Positions 24,346 through 32,659 of a DNA stretch of 64,000 bases are shown in pieces. This DNA comes from JAXMAF01 sp046350555 (GTDB lineage Bacteria; Planctomycetota; Phycisphaerae; Phycisphaerales; SM1A02), in assembly GCA_046350555.1 (NCBI GenBank), contig JAXMAF010000005.1:124001-188000 (forward strand), read 5' to 3'. Under the pieces are notes generated by a model. That model worked only from the letters and a program-made list of their open reading frames with translations, was not told the DNA's origin and did not search any database. The first letter of the stretch is position 1; every line of letters begins with the position of its first letter. The position numbers and the translations under genes are program-made.

Positions 24346-24900
24346 TCATGAAACCAGCACCTCAGATGGGTCCATGGCGCAGGCATCTCCCATCTCGTCG
24401 GCAATGCCAAAGATGGCGCCGGTGATAGGTATCAACATCGGGAGGCGAGAGTACTTCCGCTTGCACCAGTCGCGCGCGAGTTGCTGCGCAAGCCCATAGC
24501 ATGCGTGCGATCGAGCAATGGACGGCCGCATCTTCTTGGAGTCGATTGCCGCCGCGGCTTCGGCAAACCCCACCACAATAACGTGCTCAAACATTGTCGA
24601 ATAGTCAAACACGATGGGTATGCTTCGAAGTCGGCGCCACGACCAGATCCGTCGTTGAAGCGCCACTCCAACCCATTGTCCGGCGTGTGCTGCGACCGCG
24701 GCAGCGAGCGCATGCACTTCTCCGCCCGGTGTTGCTGGTCGCACCCGAAGCGATGGAGCGCGCATGAAAGCCTCGAACGCGACAGAAAACAGACATGCGG
24801 CAACGGACACCGCCCAATGCTCACGCAAGTCCTCTGTGCGAGGGGCGCCGCCGATTCGCTTCTGAACAAACGTGCTGACTCCATGAGGATCGGTGTGCAT
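24346..24900 (-). CDS. Cassette gene of unknown function
   Basis: This 184-residue protein belongs to no family I recognise. It begins MHTDPHGVSTFVQKRIGG and contains helix-rich parts such as LREHWAVSVAACLFSVAFEA and ALAAAVAAHAGQWVGVALQR, a strand-like SIPIVFDYSTMFEHVIVVGF, and 'PSIARSHACYGLAQQLARDW' before LPMLIPITGAIFGIADEMGD. The middle and C-terminal hydrophobic strands suggest a soluble alpha-beta fold rather than a membrane protein. It starts with ATG, ends 19 bp from its attC (site 9), and has its own stop codon. Base composition is lower in GC than the flanking attC sites, as expected of a foreign cassette. Confidence 0.6.
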   Translation of the reverse strand: MHTDPHGVSTFVQKRIGGAPRTEDLREHWAVSVAACLFSVAFEAFMRAPSLRVRPATPGGEVHALAAAVAAHAGQWVGVALQRRIWSWRRLRSIPIVFDYSTMFEHVIVVGFAEAAAAIDSKKMRPSIARSHACYGLAQQLARDWCKRKYSRLPMLIPITGAIFGIADEMGDACAMDPSEVLVS

Positions 24901-24957
24901 GGGTCGGTTATTGGCCTATGCGAAGAATGGTCATCGCGGGTGTGGCGTATCGTGTCT

Positions 24958-25057
24958 GTCTAACTGCGACGTTCAGCCGCGGGCCGCCGCGCCGAACCCG
25001 ACCGCATCGTACCACGCGCCGACGCGGCGGCATGTCGGCTGCAACGCGAAGTTAGAA
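24958..25057 (-). other. attC site 10
   Basis: Left core GTCTAAC, right core GTTAGAA. Centre variant GCGGCATGTCGGCTGC, shared with sites 11 and 20, which carry cassette type B. Confidence 0.88.
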
Positions 25058-25481
25058 GGTGCTGGCGGTCGAGCCCGGCTGGCGACGAGCGATGGCGAAC
25101 CTGTACTGCGACGGCTGCGAGGCGCGGGTGTAGTGATCGGCGCAACGCACCGCCGCGAGGCGCAGGCGAGCGCCGGCGTCCGAACGACGGACGGCCAGCC
25201 CGCGCCGACGCGAGCGACGCCAGCCGCACCTGAACACACACGCCAACCCGCGCCGACGAGGCGACCAACTAGCCGGTCGACGCCATCGGTGCCGTGGGCA
25301 GTGCAAGGTGCGCAGCACGAGACGCCGCGACGACCGCCCAGCGCCGCGCTGAGCGAGCGGTGACAACAACATCGCCGAGAGACCCGACGCACGAGGCGTC
25401 CCCCGATCGACGACACCCCAATGCCACGCGACAATCGGGCCCGGAAGAACTCCCGGGCCCGCGAACTAAAAACCTCAATCC
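25058..25481 (-). repeat. Orphan cassette type B, copy 1
   Basis: This is a roughly 420-bp segment between attC sites, near-identical to 31465-31890 and similar to 25582-26006 and 29836-30261. The minus strand holds frames with MRFLVRGPGSSSGPDCRVAL and ARRWAVVAASRAAHLALPTA, but in this copy that frame is stopped by TAG after ASTG. No family is recognised, and coding capacity is unproven. Confidence 0.65.
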
Positions 25482-25581
25482 TTCTAACTGCGACGTTCAG
25501 CCGCGGGCCGCCGCGCCGAACCCGACCGCATCGTACCACGCGCCGACGCGGCGGCATGTCGGCTGCAACGCGAAGTTAGAA
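25482..25581 (-). other. attC site 11
   Basis: Left core TTCTAAC, right core GTTAGAA. Essentially identical to site 10. Confidence 0.88.
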
Positions 25582-26006
25582 GGTGCTGGCGGTCGAGCCC
25601 GGCTGGCGACGAGCGACGGCGAACCTGTACGCGCCGGTTGCGAGGCGAGGGTGTAGTGATCGCGGCAACGGACCGCCGCGAGGCGCAGGCGAGCGCCGGC
25701 GTCCGAACGACGGACGGCCAGCCCGCGCCGACGCGCGCGACGCCAGCCGCGCACGCAGACACACACGCCAACCCGCGCCGACGAGGCGACCAAGTAGCCG
25801 GTCGACGCCATCGGTGCCGTGGGCAGTGCAAGGTGCGCGGCACGAGACGCCGCGACCGCCGCCCAGCGCCGCGCTGAGCGAGCGGTGCGAACAACATCGC
25901 CGAGAAACCCGACGCACGAGGCGTCCCCCGAACGACGAACCCGCAACGCCACGCGACAATCGGGCCCGGAAGAACTCCCGGGCCCGCGAACTACAAATCT
26001 CAATCC
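25582..26006 (-). repeat. Orphan cassette type B, copy 2
   Basis: Tandem neighbour of copy 1. Here the frame from 26003 is open for its whole length (168 residues when read into attC), because the TAG of copies 1 and 4 is TAC. It has one weakly hydrophobic stretch (WAAVAASRAAHLALPTAPMA) flanked by basic residues. Confidence 0.62.
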
Positions 26007-26105
26007 TTCTAACTGCGACGTTCAGCCGCGGACGCCGCGGCGGACGGCGACGGAACCGTACCGCGCGCGAACGCGGCGGACGTCGGCTGCAACGCGAAGT
26101 TGGGC
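26007..26105 (-). other. attC site 12
   Basis: Left core TTCTAAC, right core GTTGGGC. The body has GCGGACGTCGGCTGC. It encodes the tail of the GIY-YIG gene. Confidence 0.88.
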
Positions 26106-26878
26106 GGCATCCTCGCAGAAGAAGGCATTCTCTGGTACTTCCGGCGTTTGAAGGCCGCCACGTCCTCGGGAGCGAGTGCGAAGATCTCCTTCTTATCAGG
26201 CAAGCGTCTATCGGCGAATCGCGAATGCCAATACGCCTCGATGCCTCTGGGGTCGTCCGTCTCGATAACGTGCTCGACGCGAACCTGACGGGGGTTCATC
26301 TTATCGACTTGATTGTTGCGACGCTCGACATCGTCGCTCATGCCGATCTTGAAGTGTCGGCCCGCTCCGCCGTACCGAAACAGGTACACGTACCCAAGGA
26401 CGAGCTTCGCGCTCTTACGGCTATTGCCGACCGAATGACTTGCCTCCACGTGACGTCGCAGGATGTCTTGGGCGCTCGTAAACTCATGCTGCCCTGAGCA
26501 CCAGTCGAGAAGTTGTATGGCAACGGGCCCTCGCTTCGCTTCCGCTGTGCGGTACGCTTCGTAGCTCGGTACACGCGGGTCCGCCCTGCGCGCCATCTCG
26601 CGGTCTGTTTTGTTGGGAAAGCGCCCGAGCCGCACAGTCAACTCGGCGAGTGGGCGTAGAAGCTCGTCGGGCGTCAGTTGTGCACGAAGCTGGTTTCGAG
26701 CGTAGCCAGCGAGTTCGCAGAGGTCGCCGTAGGTGCGGATGCCGACGTCGTGAAGCGACGTCAGGCTCAAACCCGTGGAGCGATAGAAGGTCGGCGACCC
26801 GGGTGGACGCCCGCCGTGTCCCAGGACGACACGGCGGCACTTTTCGATGACCTCATCCTTTGTGATCGAATGCTTCAT
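26009..26878 (-). CDS. GIY-YIG nuclease family protein (T5orf172-like) with attC-encoded tail
   Basis: The protein has 289 residues. The N-terminal ~150 residues are helix-rich with YGDLCELAGYARNQLRAQL, resembling DNA-binding homing-endonuclease-associated repeats. The C-terminal part 'GYVYLFRYGGAGRHFKIGMSDDVERRNNQV' is the GIY-YIG/T5orf172 core (YVYLF...FKIG-x-x-x-D-x-x-R-R), followed by VEHVIETDDPRGIEAYWHSRF with the expected Glu and 'KKEIFALAPEDVAAFKR'. The last 33 residues (from NFALQPTS) are encoded by attC site 12, so the gene lacks its own stop. Start ATG at 26878. It may act on phage or mobile DNA; that is an inference from the family. Confidence 0.78.
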   Translation of the reverse strand: MKHSITKDEVIEKCRRVVLGHGGRPPGSPTFYRSTGLSLTSLHDVGIRTYGDLCELAGYARNQLRAQLTPDELLRPLAELTVRLGRFPNKTDREMARRADPRVPSYEAYRTAEAKRGPVAIQLLDWCSGQHEFTSAQDILRRHVEASHSVGNSRKSAKLVLGYVYLFRYGGAGRHFKIGMSDDVERRNNQVDKMNPRQVRVEHVIETDDPRGIEAYWHSRFADRRLPDKKEIFALAPEDVAAFKRRKYQRMPSSARMPPNFALQPTSAAFARGTVPSPSAAASAAERRS

Positions 26879-27665
26879 GGTCTCGCGCGTCCGCCCAACT
26901 GCGTCGTTCAGCCGCGGCCGCCGGCCGCGCCGGGGTCCGCATTGTACCAGGCGCGAGTCGGCCGGCGGACGTCGGCTGCAACGCGGAGTTAGGCATTCGC
27001 TTGCCGCACTCGCTGCAGATTGCTGTCCCTGCCATTGCGTATCCACAGGCTGGACACTGTCCACGACGCCGGCGGCGATGACCGATCATCGCGCGACCCG
27101 CCTCGCTGGCGCATAACACACCCAGACCGAAGATAGCGCTGTTGAAAAGGAAGCCTGCCCATCGCGGACGACATGGCACATAGTAACCATCGAGCACGAA
27201 CGCAAGCTCGCGCGCCGGGCGTGTGTTGAGCGGCTGAATTAATAGAAGCCCTCGAGATCCACTTGGGGTCGCGCTGTTGCACGAACACACCCACGCGTAT
27301 CCGTGCAACGACCGACACGGCCAACCCGCCGCAACGTATCGCAGTGATGTAGCCGCTTGAGGTGCACTGATCCGGACAAAGTCGGCCGCCGCTGCGTGCC
27401 CCGCCATGGCCCAGTCTTGAGGAGCAACTGTGATTCGCACGCCACGTTCGGAGTCGTCCTTGGCTTGGTTTGGCGGCTCAGGAGCAGGAAGAGATATTGG
27501 CTGGCAAGGGCATACGGCCGCCCACATCGCCCCATGGGGACCGACTGTGTCATTCGTCAGCAGGTCATCGATCGTGGTTGTGCCAAGCAGCATCGGAACC
27601 GATACGGCAACGCCCACTTGCAACATCGCACCAACGGCGAGGCAGATCAGTAGGCGTCGCGACAA
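26853..27665 (-). CDS. Membrane protein with C-terminal zinc ribbon and attC-encoded tail
   Basis: About 270 residues. A first transmembrane helix (LLICLAVGAMLQVGVAVSVPMLL) is followed by a long extracytoplasmic segment with 'SLHGYAWVCSCNSATPSGS', a second helix (WAGFLFNSAIFGLGVLCASE), then a cytoplasmic zinc ribbon CPACGYAMAGTAICSECG. The frame reads through attC site 13 (tail NSALQPTSAGRLAPGTM) and beyond it to a stop at 26853. The start is probably TTG at 27665 with GGAGG a few bases upstream (TTCGGAGGTCCATTG); ATG at 27626 would cut the first helix. It is one of the zinc-ribbon membrane family repeated across this array. Function unknown. Confidence 0.65.
   Translation of the reverse strand: MSRRLLICLAVGAMLQVGVAVSVPMLLGTTTIDDLLTNDTVGPHGAMWAAVCPCQPISLPAPEPPNQAKDDSERGVRITVAPQDWAMAGHAAAADFVRISAPQAATSLRYVAAGWPCRSLHGYAWVCSCNSATPSGSRGLLLIQPLNTRPARELAFVLDGYYVPCRPRWAGFLFNSAIFGLGVLCASEAGRAMIGHRRRRRGQCPACGYAMAGTAICSECGKRMPNSALQPTSAGRLAPGTMRTPARPAAAAERRSWADARDHEAFDHKG
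26893..26994 (-). other. attC site 13
   Basis: Left core GCCCAAC, right core GTTAGGC. Centre CGCATTGTACCAGGCGCGAG, a variant of the usual CATCGTACCACGCGCCG. Confidence 0.86.
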
Positions 27666-27685
27666 TGGACCTCCGAAGGTGACAT

Positions 27686-27785
27686 GCCTAACTGCGACGT
27701 TCAGCCGCGGGCCGCCGCGCCGGACGGCGACCAAATCGTACCACGCGGCGACGCGGCGGACGTCGGCTGCAACGCGAAGTTAGAC
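27686..27785 (-). other. attC site 14
   Basis: Left core GCCTAAC, right core GTTAGAC. Standard long type with AAATCGTACCACGCGGCG centre. Confidence 0.88.
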
Positions 27786-27799
27786 GGCCGTACCGCCAG

Positions 27800-28090
27800 C
27801 TACCACCCAACAGCTCGTCTCAGGAGTCCGACGATCAAGTACGCAACCCAAAACACGACCCACCAGATCGGGTTAAGAAAACCAAGCCACGGGCATGCAA
27901 CAAAGTACGTTAGGCGCTTGGACCATTCAAACCGTTCGGCTTCGGTGACGTTGCCGAGAGATGCCGATAGTCCTACGAGCGTAATCGCCACGAGATGGGA
28001 CCACATGAACCAATCGGCCCACGAAGGCAGATCGACCATGAAGCAAATTCCGTAAGATAGGCCGGCGACGACGACGAAGAGGAGGCACAT
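27800..28090 (-). CDS. Small membrane protein, second gene of a two-gene cassette
   Basis: The protein has 96 residues with three hydrophobic helices: CLLFVVVAGLSYGICFMV, WFMWSHLVAITLVGLSASL and LNPIWWVVFWVAYLIVGLL, ending in RRAVGW. The loop between the second and third helices (NVTEAERFEWSKRLTYF) is charged. No family is recognised. The ATG at 28090 lies 11 bp after the stop of the zinc-ribbon gene upstream, with no attC between, so the two are carried together. It has its own stop before attC site 14. A GGAGG is not present directly upstream on the minus strand, so coupling to the first gene is plausible. Confidence 0.6.
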   Translation of the reverse strand: MCLLFVVVAGLSYGICFMVDLPSWADWFMWSHLVAITLVGLSASLGNVTEAERFEWSKRLTYFVACPWLGFLNPIWWVVFWVAYLIVGLLRRAVGW

Positions 28091-28101
28091 GGCGTACGCA
28101 C

Positions 28102-28647
28102 TCAATGGCGACGACGAAGCAGATAGAACAGACCACCGACCGCCGCGACCACGACAGCACATAGTACGAGACGAAGTAGACCTTCAGCGATCGCCGTCAC
28201 GACGAGACGGCGAAGTGCTGCTCGGCCAAAGATGTTGACGAATGCGCGAATCGGCAGACAACCGTAGACCTGATACTCGCGGTGTGCGGTTTCTTTGACT
28301 AGGTAGATGCCAATAGGCCAGATTGGAAGAAACAACGCACAAATACACGCCATCGTGACGACGCGAGTATCCGAAGCTGGCAGTGGATATGAGCCAAGCA
28401 AACTCGTCCCACAACCATTGTATGTTTGTAGTCTTGGGCACTTGACTGATGAATCAAGATGTTCGACCACCTGTGCCAACTGCAATACGTTGTCAGGATT
28501 GACTTGGCGCGGTTCGACTTTGCCATCCACCTCGGCTGGTCGACTAACGGCCATTCTGTGGCCGCCAAGGGGATAACCGCAACCGAGGCACGAGTTCGCC
28601 TCGGAAGACACGTCGCGGCCGCACTCGGGGCATGGAATCAGCGACAT
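28102..28647 (-). CDS. Zinc-ribbon membrane protein, first gene of a two-gene cassette
   Basis: The protein has 181 residues. The N-terminus is a double zinc ribbon: CPECGRDVSS and SCLGCGYPLGGH. A soluble linker (VLQLAQVVEHLDSSVKCPRL) leads to a hydrophobic helix (VVTMACICALFLPIWPIGIYLV), then CLPIRAFVNIFGRAAL, then a C-terminal helix (LLRLVLCAVVVAAVGGLFYLL) followed by RRRH. The ATG at 28647 is preferred over one 39 bp upstream because it directly precedes the ribbon. The ribbon is N-terminal here, whereas several other cassettes carry it at the C-terminus. Function unknown; cytoplasmic ribbon plus membrane anchor is the shared plan. Confidence 0.65.
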   Translation of the reverse strand: MSLIPCPECGRDVSSEANSCLGCGYPLGGHRMAVSRPAEVDGKVEPRQVNPDNVLQLAQVVEHLDSSVKCPRLQTYNGCGTSLLGSYPLPASDTRVVTMACICALFLPIWPIGIYLVKETAHREYQVYGCLPIRAFVNIFGRAALRRLVVTAIAEGLLRLVLCAVVVAAVGGLFYLLRRRH

Positions 28648-28708
28648 GGCATTGACCGCCAGGACCTGTGCTGCGAGCGAGTTCACGATACCCGTTCTCG
28701 CTCCGTCC

Positions 28709-28809
28709 GTCTAACTGCTGGTTCAGCCGCGGCCGCAGGCCGCACATGGCCCGGCATCGTAGCTTGCGCGAGTCGGCCTGCGGACGTCGGCTGCAACCTG
28801 AAGTTAGAC
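28709..28809 (-). other. attC site 15 (cassette-A type)
   Basis: Left core GTCTAAC, right core GTTAGAC. It uses the CTGCTGGTTCAGCCGC / GGCTGCAACCTGAAG arms characteristic of cassette type A. Confidence 0.86.
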
Positions 28810-29160
28810 AGACGCCCCGAAGACGCAGGAACCACCACCAGCGCCGCATCGGGCGAGGTGCGCCGGGATCCGCCTCGGACCCGGACCGCCCGACCCCAAC
28901 CGCGACCTCGGCACGCCAACGGTCCGACCCCCAACCGCGGAACCGCGACCGATGCCGCGCGCGAGGACTGCGCGCCGACGACGCGACCGACGGCGCCGAG
29001 GGGCGACGGTCGTCGACCAGACCCCTGCTTGACTTGCTGCCTTTCGCCTTGAGGCGTCCGGCCGTCGCGACGGAACCGCCGCGAAGGGTCGCCGCGCGAG
29101 ACGCGCCCAACGACACAACCCCGATCGCGAGCCCGATGCGTCGCTGTCTTTCGCCATTCT
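28810..29160 (-). repeat. Orphan cassette type A, copy 1
   Basis: About 350 bp between attC sites; it is one of eight related copies. A minus-strand frame (28804-29157, 117 residues, basic) starts with ATG just inside the cassette and stops at the attC TAA. No domain is recognised, and diverged copies do not keep this frame to the end. Confidence 0.65.
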
Positions 29161-29263
29161 GTATAACTGCGACGTTCAGCCGCCCGACGCGGGCGAGAGA
29201 CGCCTGGAACCTCGCCCAAGCGTACCCCGCCCGCGGCGGGTCGGCTGCAACGCGGAGTTAGGC
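29161..29263 (-). other. attC site 16
   Basis: Left core GTATAAC, right core GTTAGGC. It has a different centre (CGCCCGACGCGGGCG ... CCCGCGGCGGGTCGG), shared with sites 17 and 31. Confidence 0.85.
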
Positions 29264-29709
29264 GTTTCCGATTCGAGGGACGCTTGCGCGGCTGACAGCA
29301 TTTGGCGAAGCCCCGAGGCGATGACTTGCTGGAACAACTGGACTCGCCCGGCAATACGGGTTCTGGACGCCGACTTCGTGCGCTCATGCAGTCGTTTGTG
29401 TCGAATGAGCGCCGCAAACCGCGCAACGTCGTCCGGAAGCAGAACCGGATTGTGCACAAGTTCCTCGTGGCACTCGTAGCAGAACAAGGCTGTGCTGCCC
29501 CCTTGTCCCCAAGGGCAGGACGGAAACAAGGCCGCCCGCTGAGTGCCCTTCCGGTTCTTGCTCCGGCCGAAGAAACGTTCCGCGACGTAGTGATGACGAG
29601 TAGCGCCGGCGCGACCAGCGGTCGTGCCTTTGGCGTAGTCAGGTCCGCGATGAAGGCGCACACCGCATAGATCACATTTCTCGGTCGGGCGTGGCTTGGG
29701 TTTCTTCAT
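29176..29709 (-). CDS. HNH-like protein with attC-encoded tail
   Basis: The protein has 177 residues. The N-terminus has KCDLCGVRLHRG (CxxC), then 'TRHHYVAERFFGRSKNRKG' with the paired His expected in an HNH active site. 'FCYECHEELVHNPVLLPDDV' follows, with the second CxxC and a His-Asn pair. This spacing fits an HNH/zinc-finger nuclease fold. The region after residue 110 is helical and basic (LHERTKSASRTRIAGRVQLF). The last residues (NSALQPTRRGRGTLG...) come from attC site 16, so no native stop is present. ATG start at 29709. The target is unknown; a nuclease role is inferred. Confidence 0.65.
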   Translation of the reverse strand: MKKPKPRPTEKCDLCGVRLHRGPDYAKGTTAGRAGATRHHYVAERFFGRSKNRKGTQRAALFPSCPWGQGGSTALFCYECHEELVHNPVLLPDDVARFAALIRHKRLHERTKSASRTRIAGRVQLFQQVIASGLRQMLSAAQASLESETPNSALQPTRRGRGTLGRGSRRLSPASGG

Positions 29710-29730
29710 CTTGACGGGACCTCTGAATAC

Positions 29731-29835
29731 GCCTAACTGCGACGTTCAGCCGCCCGACGCGGGCGGCGAACACTTGGACACCTCGCGCAATGCTACCCGC
29801 CGCCCGCGGCGGTCGGCTGCAACGCGGAGTTAGAA
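29731..29835 (-). other. attC site 17
   Basis: Left core GCCTAAC, right core GTTAGAA. Centre CGCCCGACGCGGGCGG as in site 16, although it carries cassette type B. Confidence 0.85.
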
Positions 29836-30261
29836 GGTGCTGGCAGTCGAACCCGGCTGGCGACAAGCGATGGCGAACCTGTACTGCGCCGGTTGCGAGG
29901 CGCGGGTGTAGTGACCGCCGCAGCGGACCGCCGCGAGGCCCAGGCGAGCGCTGGCGCCCGAGCGGCCGCGAGCCAACCCGCGCCGATGCGCGCGACGCCA
30001 GCCGCGCACGCAGAGACACATGCCAGCCCGCGCATGCGAGACGACCAGGTAGCCGGTCGACGCCATCAGTGCCGTGAGCAGTGCAAGGTGCGCGGCACGA
30101 GAAGCCGCGACGACCGCCCAGCGCCGCGCTGAGCGAGCGGTGGCAACAACATCGCCGAGAAGCCCGACGCACGAGGCGTCCCCCGAACGACGACACCCCA
30201 ATGCCACGCGACAATCGGGCCCGGAAGAACTCCCGGGCCCGCGAACTAAAAACCTCAATCC
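29836..30261 (-). repeat. Orphan cassette type B, copy 3
   Basis: This is the most diverged type-B copy and the only one whose attC has the CCGACGCGGGCG centre. The minus-strand frame starting near 30261 is open through 29830 without internal stops, with one hydrophobic stretch (WAVVAASRAAHLALLTALMA). Confidence 0.62.
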
Positions 30262-30364
30262 TTCTAACTGCTGGTTCAGCCGCGTGCCGCAGGCCGACCA
30301 GGCGCAGGCATCGTACCAGGCGCGAGTCGGCCTGTGGCACGTCGGCTGCAACCTGAAGTTAGAC
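30262..30364 (-). other. attC site 18 (cassette-A type)
   Basis: Left core TTCTAAC, right core GTTAGAC. CTGCTGGTTCAGCCGCGTGC arm. Confidence 0.88.
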
Positions 30365-30715
30365 AGACGCCCCGAAGACGCCGGAACCACGACCAGCGCC
30401 GCATCGGGCGAGGTGCGACAGGCCCCGCCGCGGACCCGGACCGCCCAACCCCAACCCCGACCCAGCCACGCGAAAGGTCCGACGCCCAACCGCTGAACCG
30501 CGACCGATGCCGCGCGCGAGGACTGCGTGCGGACGACGCGACCGACGGTGCCGAGGGGCGACGGTCGTCAACCAGACGCCGGCTTGACTTGCTGTCTTTC
30601 GCCTTGAGGCGGGCGAACGTCGCGACGGAATCTCGGCGAAGGGTCGCCGCGCGAGACGTGCCCGACGACACAACACCGATCGCAAGCCCAACGCGTTGCT
30701 GTCTCTTGCCATTCT
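30365..30715 (-). repeat. Orphan cassette type A, copy 2
   Basis: Near-identical to copies 3-6. The 117-residue minus-strand frame 30359-30712 is intact here. Confidence 0.68.
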
Positions 30716-30816
30716 GTATAACTGCGACGTTCAGCCGCGGCCGCCGGCCTGCACGGGTCCGCATTGTACCGGGCGCGAGTCGGCCGGCGGACGTCGGCTG
30801 CAACGCGAAGTTAGAT
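30716..30816 (-). other. attC site 19
   Basis: Left core GTATAAC, right core GTTAGAT. The centre is CGCATTGTACCGGGCGCGAG. Confidence 0.87.
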
Positions 30817-31347
30817 TGCTTGAGGCGGCGATGTGCCAGCGCCGCACTCCGGACAGCAGCCTCCGCTCGCTCGAAGGTCATAGCCGCACGATGGGCACAG
30901 CCCGGCGATCGGCGGACCTAGCGCTCGCCAGGCCGGGCGGAGAAGGCCAGCGAGACCAGCATCGAGGAAAGCTGCCAGCGCGAAAGGAAAGCACGCTGCA
31001 TACGAGTCTCCGGTGGCACCGGCGAGCACCATCACCGCTATGGAGGAGGTCGCTGCACTCAGCACACCCACGGCGATCGCAAGGCGGTACAGGCGCCCCG
31101 AATGCCGTCCGCTGGCTGGTTGAACGGTCACCATCGCGGCGGCGAAGCCAATAACGTGGAGGGCCGCGACAGCCAGGCCAACCGACACCCGCCATGCCAC
31201 TGCGCCGAGCACCGTTGACGGCATTGGGCCGAGGAGACCTGTGATGACAACGCCGAGAACGAAGGGCCCGAGCGCAAAGCAGAGCGCGGCCATCCGTTTG
31301 CTCGCGTGCGAGGTGCCGTCCGACGAGTCATTTGGGGCCGCGCTCAC
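30811..31347 (-). CDS. Polytopic membrane protein with C-terminal zinc ribbon
   Basis: About 178 residues with four or five hydrophobic helices (MAALCFALGPFVLGVVITGL, VAWRVSVGLAVAALHVIGFA, YRLAIAVGVLSAATSSIAVM, FPFALAAFLDAGLAGLL). It ends with the ribbon CPSCGYDLRASGGCCPECG and GTSPPQAI. The stop is the TAA in the core of attC site 19. GTG at 31347 is taken as the start because codons upstream run into attC; ATG at 31293 is an alternative. The CPxCGYDLR...CPECG ribbon is very common in planctomycete membrane proteins. Function unknown. Confidence 0.65.
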   Translation of the reverse strand: MSAAPNDSSDGTSHASKRMAALCFALGPFVLGVVITGLLGPMPSTVLGAVAWRVSVGLAVAALHVIGFAAAMVTVQPASGRHSGRLYRLAIAVGVLSAATSSIAVMVLAGATGDSYAACFPFALAAFLDAGLAGLLRPAWRALGPPIAGLCPSCGYDLRASGGCCPECGAGTSPPQAI

Positions 31348-31364
31348 CACGCAGGATCCTGTCA

Positions 31365-31464
31365 ATCTAACTGCGACGTTCAGCCGCGGGCCGCCGCGCC
31401 GAACCCGACCGCATCGTACCACGCGCCGACGCGGCGGCATGTCGGCTGCAACGCGAAGTTAGAA
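31365..31464 (-). other. attC site 20
   Basis: Left core ATCTAAC, right core GTTAGAA. Same body as sites 10 and 11. Confidence 0.88.
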
Positions 31465-31890
31465 GGTGCTGGCGGTCGAGCCCGGCTGGCGACGAGCGAT
31501 GGCGAACCTGTACTGCGACGGCTGCGAGGCGCGGGTGTAGTGATCGGCGCAACGCACCGCCGCGAGGCGCAGGCGAGCGCCGGCGTCCGAACGACGGACG
31601 GCCAGCCCGCGCCGACGCGAGCGACGCCAGCCGCGCACGCAGACACACACGCCAACCCGCGCCGACGAGGCGACCAACTAGCCGGTCGACGCCATCGGTG
31701 CCGTGGGCAGTGCAAGGTGCGCGGCACGAGACGCCGCGACGACCGCCCAGCGCCGCGCTGAGCGAGCGGTGACAACAACATCGCCGAGAGACCCGACGCA
31801 CGAGGCGTCCCCCGAACGACGACACCCCAATGCCACGCGACAATCGGGCCCGGAAGAACTCCCGGGCCCGCGAACTAACAACCTCAATCC
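31465..31890 (-). repeat. Orphan cassette type B, copy 4
   Basis: Near-identical to copy 1 including the in-frame TAG after ASTG, so copies 1 and 4 share a recent ancestor although six kb apart. Confidence 0.66.
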
Positions 31891-31989
31891 TTCTAACTGC
31901 GACGTTCAGCCTCGGCCGCCGCGGCGGACGGCGACCGAATCGTACCACGCGCCAACGCGGCGGACGTCGGCTGCAACGCGGAGTTAGGC
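31891..31989 (-). other. attC site 21
   Basis: Left core TTCTAAC, right core GTTAGGC. Standard long type. Confidence 0.88.
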
Positions 31990-32016
31990 AGGGGAGGGCA
32001 ACGAGGCGGAGCGGCA

Positions 32017-32553
32017 CTACCGCAACCCGCGTCGCTCGCGCGGCGTGAGCGGTCGCCCCCGTGCGCCCTCCAGGAGTTCCGGGTGCTCCTTGAGGTAACG
32101 ACGCGCCCACGGTTGCAAGTTGTACGGAACGCCATGAATCAAGCTACCAATGGACGAGGCCGCGCGGATGATGCCTTTTCCGGCAAGCCCACCCGCAACA
32201 CCGTCAGCAACGTCCAAGTCGAGCGAGCTGACCTCGCCACTGATGTACGGAACAAGATACCCCTTCTCGTCAGGAGTGAGTTCGTGGAGCAACAACTCAC
32301 GGCTGCGTCGAGCCAGACGATCGCCGATTACGGACTTGGTCCACAGTAGGCCTTTGGCCACGGTCAGCGTGACGGCGAGTAACCAGCAAACACCGATCCA
32401 GCCCCGGTAGTCGTGTCGAAAGTCCGCGATTCCCACGATGTCGGCCACGGTATTCGGTAGAAACAGTACGAGCGACAGAAACACGCACAGGCACACGATC
32501 AGCCATGTGGGCAGGTGTGCCAAGACGTCGAGCGATTTGAGTTGGTCAAGCAT
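32017..32553 (-). CDS. SieB-like superinfection-exclusion family membrane protein
   Basis: The protein has 178 residues. It has two N-terminal transmembrane helices: 'LIVCLCVFLSLVLFLPNTVADIVGI' and 'WIGVCWLLAVTLTVAKGLLW', joined by the short charged ADFRHDYRG. This two-helix LFLP...YRGWIG pattern is typical of the SieB superinfection-exclusion family. A cytoplasmic region follows with LARRSRELLLHELTPDEKGYL, where the phrase ELTPDEKxYLxPYI is typical, and a Gly-rich segment. ATG start at 32553; it has its own stop. Phage-encoded SieB aborts infection by heterologous phages; a similar role for this cassette is an inference from the family. Confidence 0.62.
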   Translation of the reverse strand: MLDQLKSLDVLAHLPTWLIVCLCVFLSLVLFLPNTVADIVGIADFRHDYRGWIGVCWLLAVTLTVAKGLLWTKSVIGDRLARRSRELLLHELTPDEKGYLVPYISGEVSSLDLDVADGVAGGLAGKGIIRAASSIGSLIHGVPYNLQPWARRYLKEHPELLEGARGRPLTPRERRGLR

Positions 32554-32560
32554 TGACTCT

Positions 32561-32659
32561 GCCTAACTGCTGGTCGCCGCGTGCCGCAGGCCGACCAGCG
32601 CAGGCATCGTACCAGCGCGAGTCGGCCTGTGGCACGTCGGCTGCAACCTGAAGTTAGAC
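32561..32659 (-). other. attC site 22 (cassette-A type, small deletions)
   Basis: Left core GCCTAAC, right core GTTAGAC. The left arm reads CTGCTGGTCGCCGCG, having lost bases seen in other type-A sites. Confidence 0.84.
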
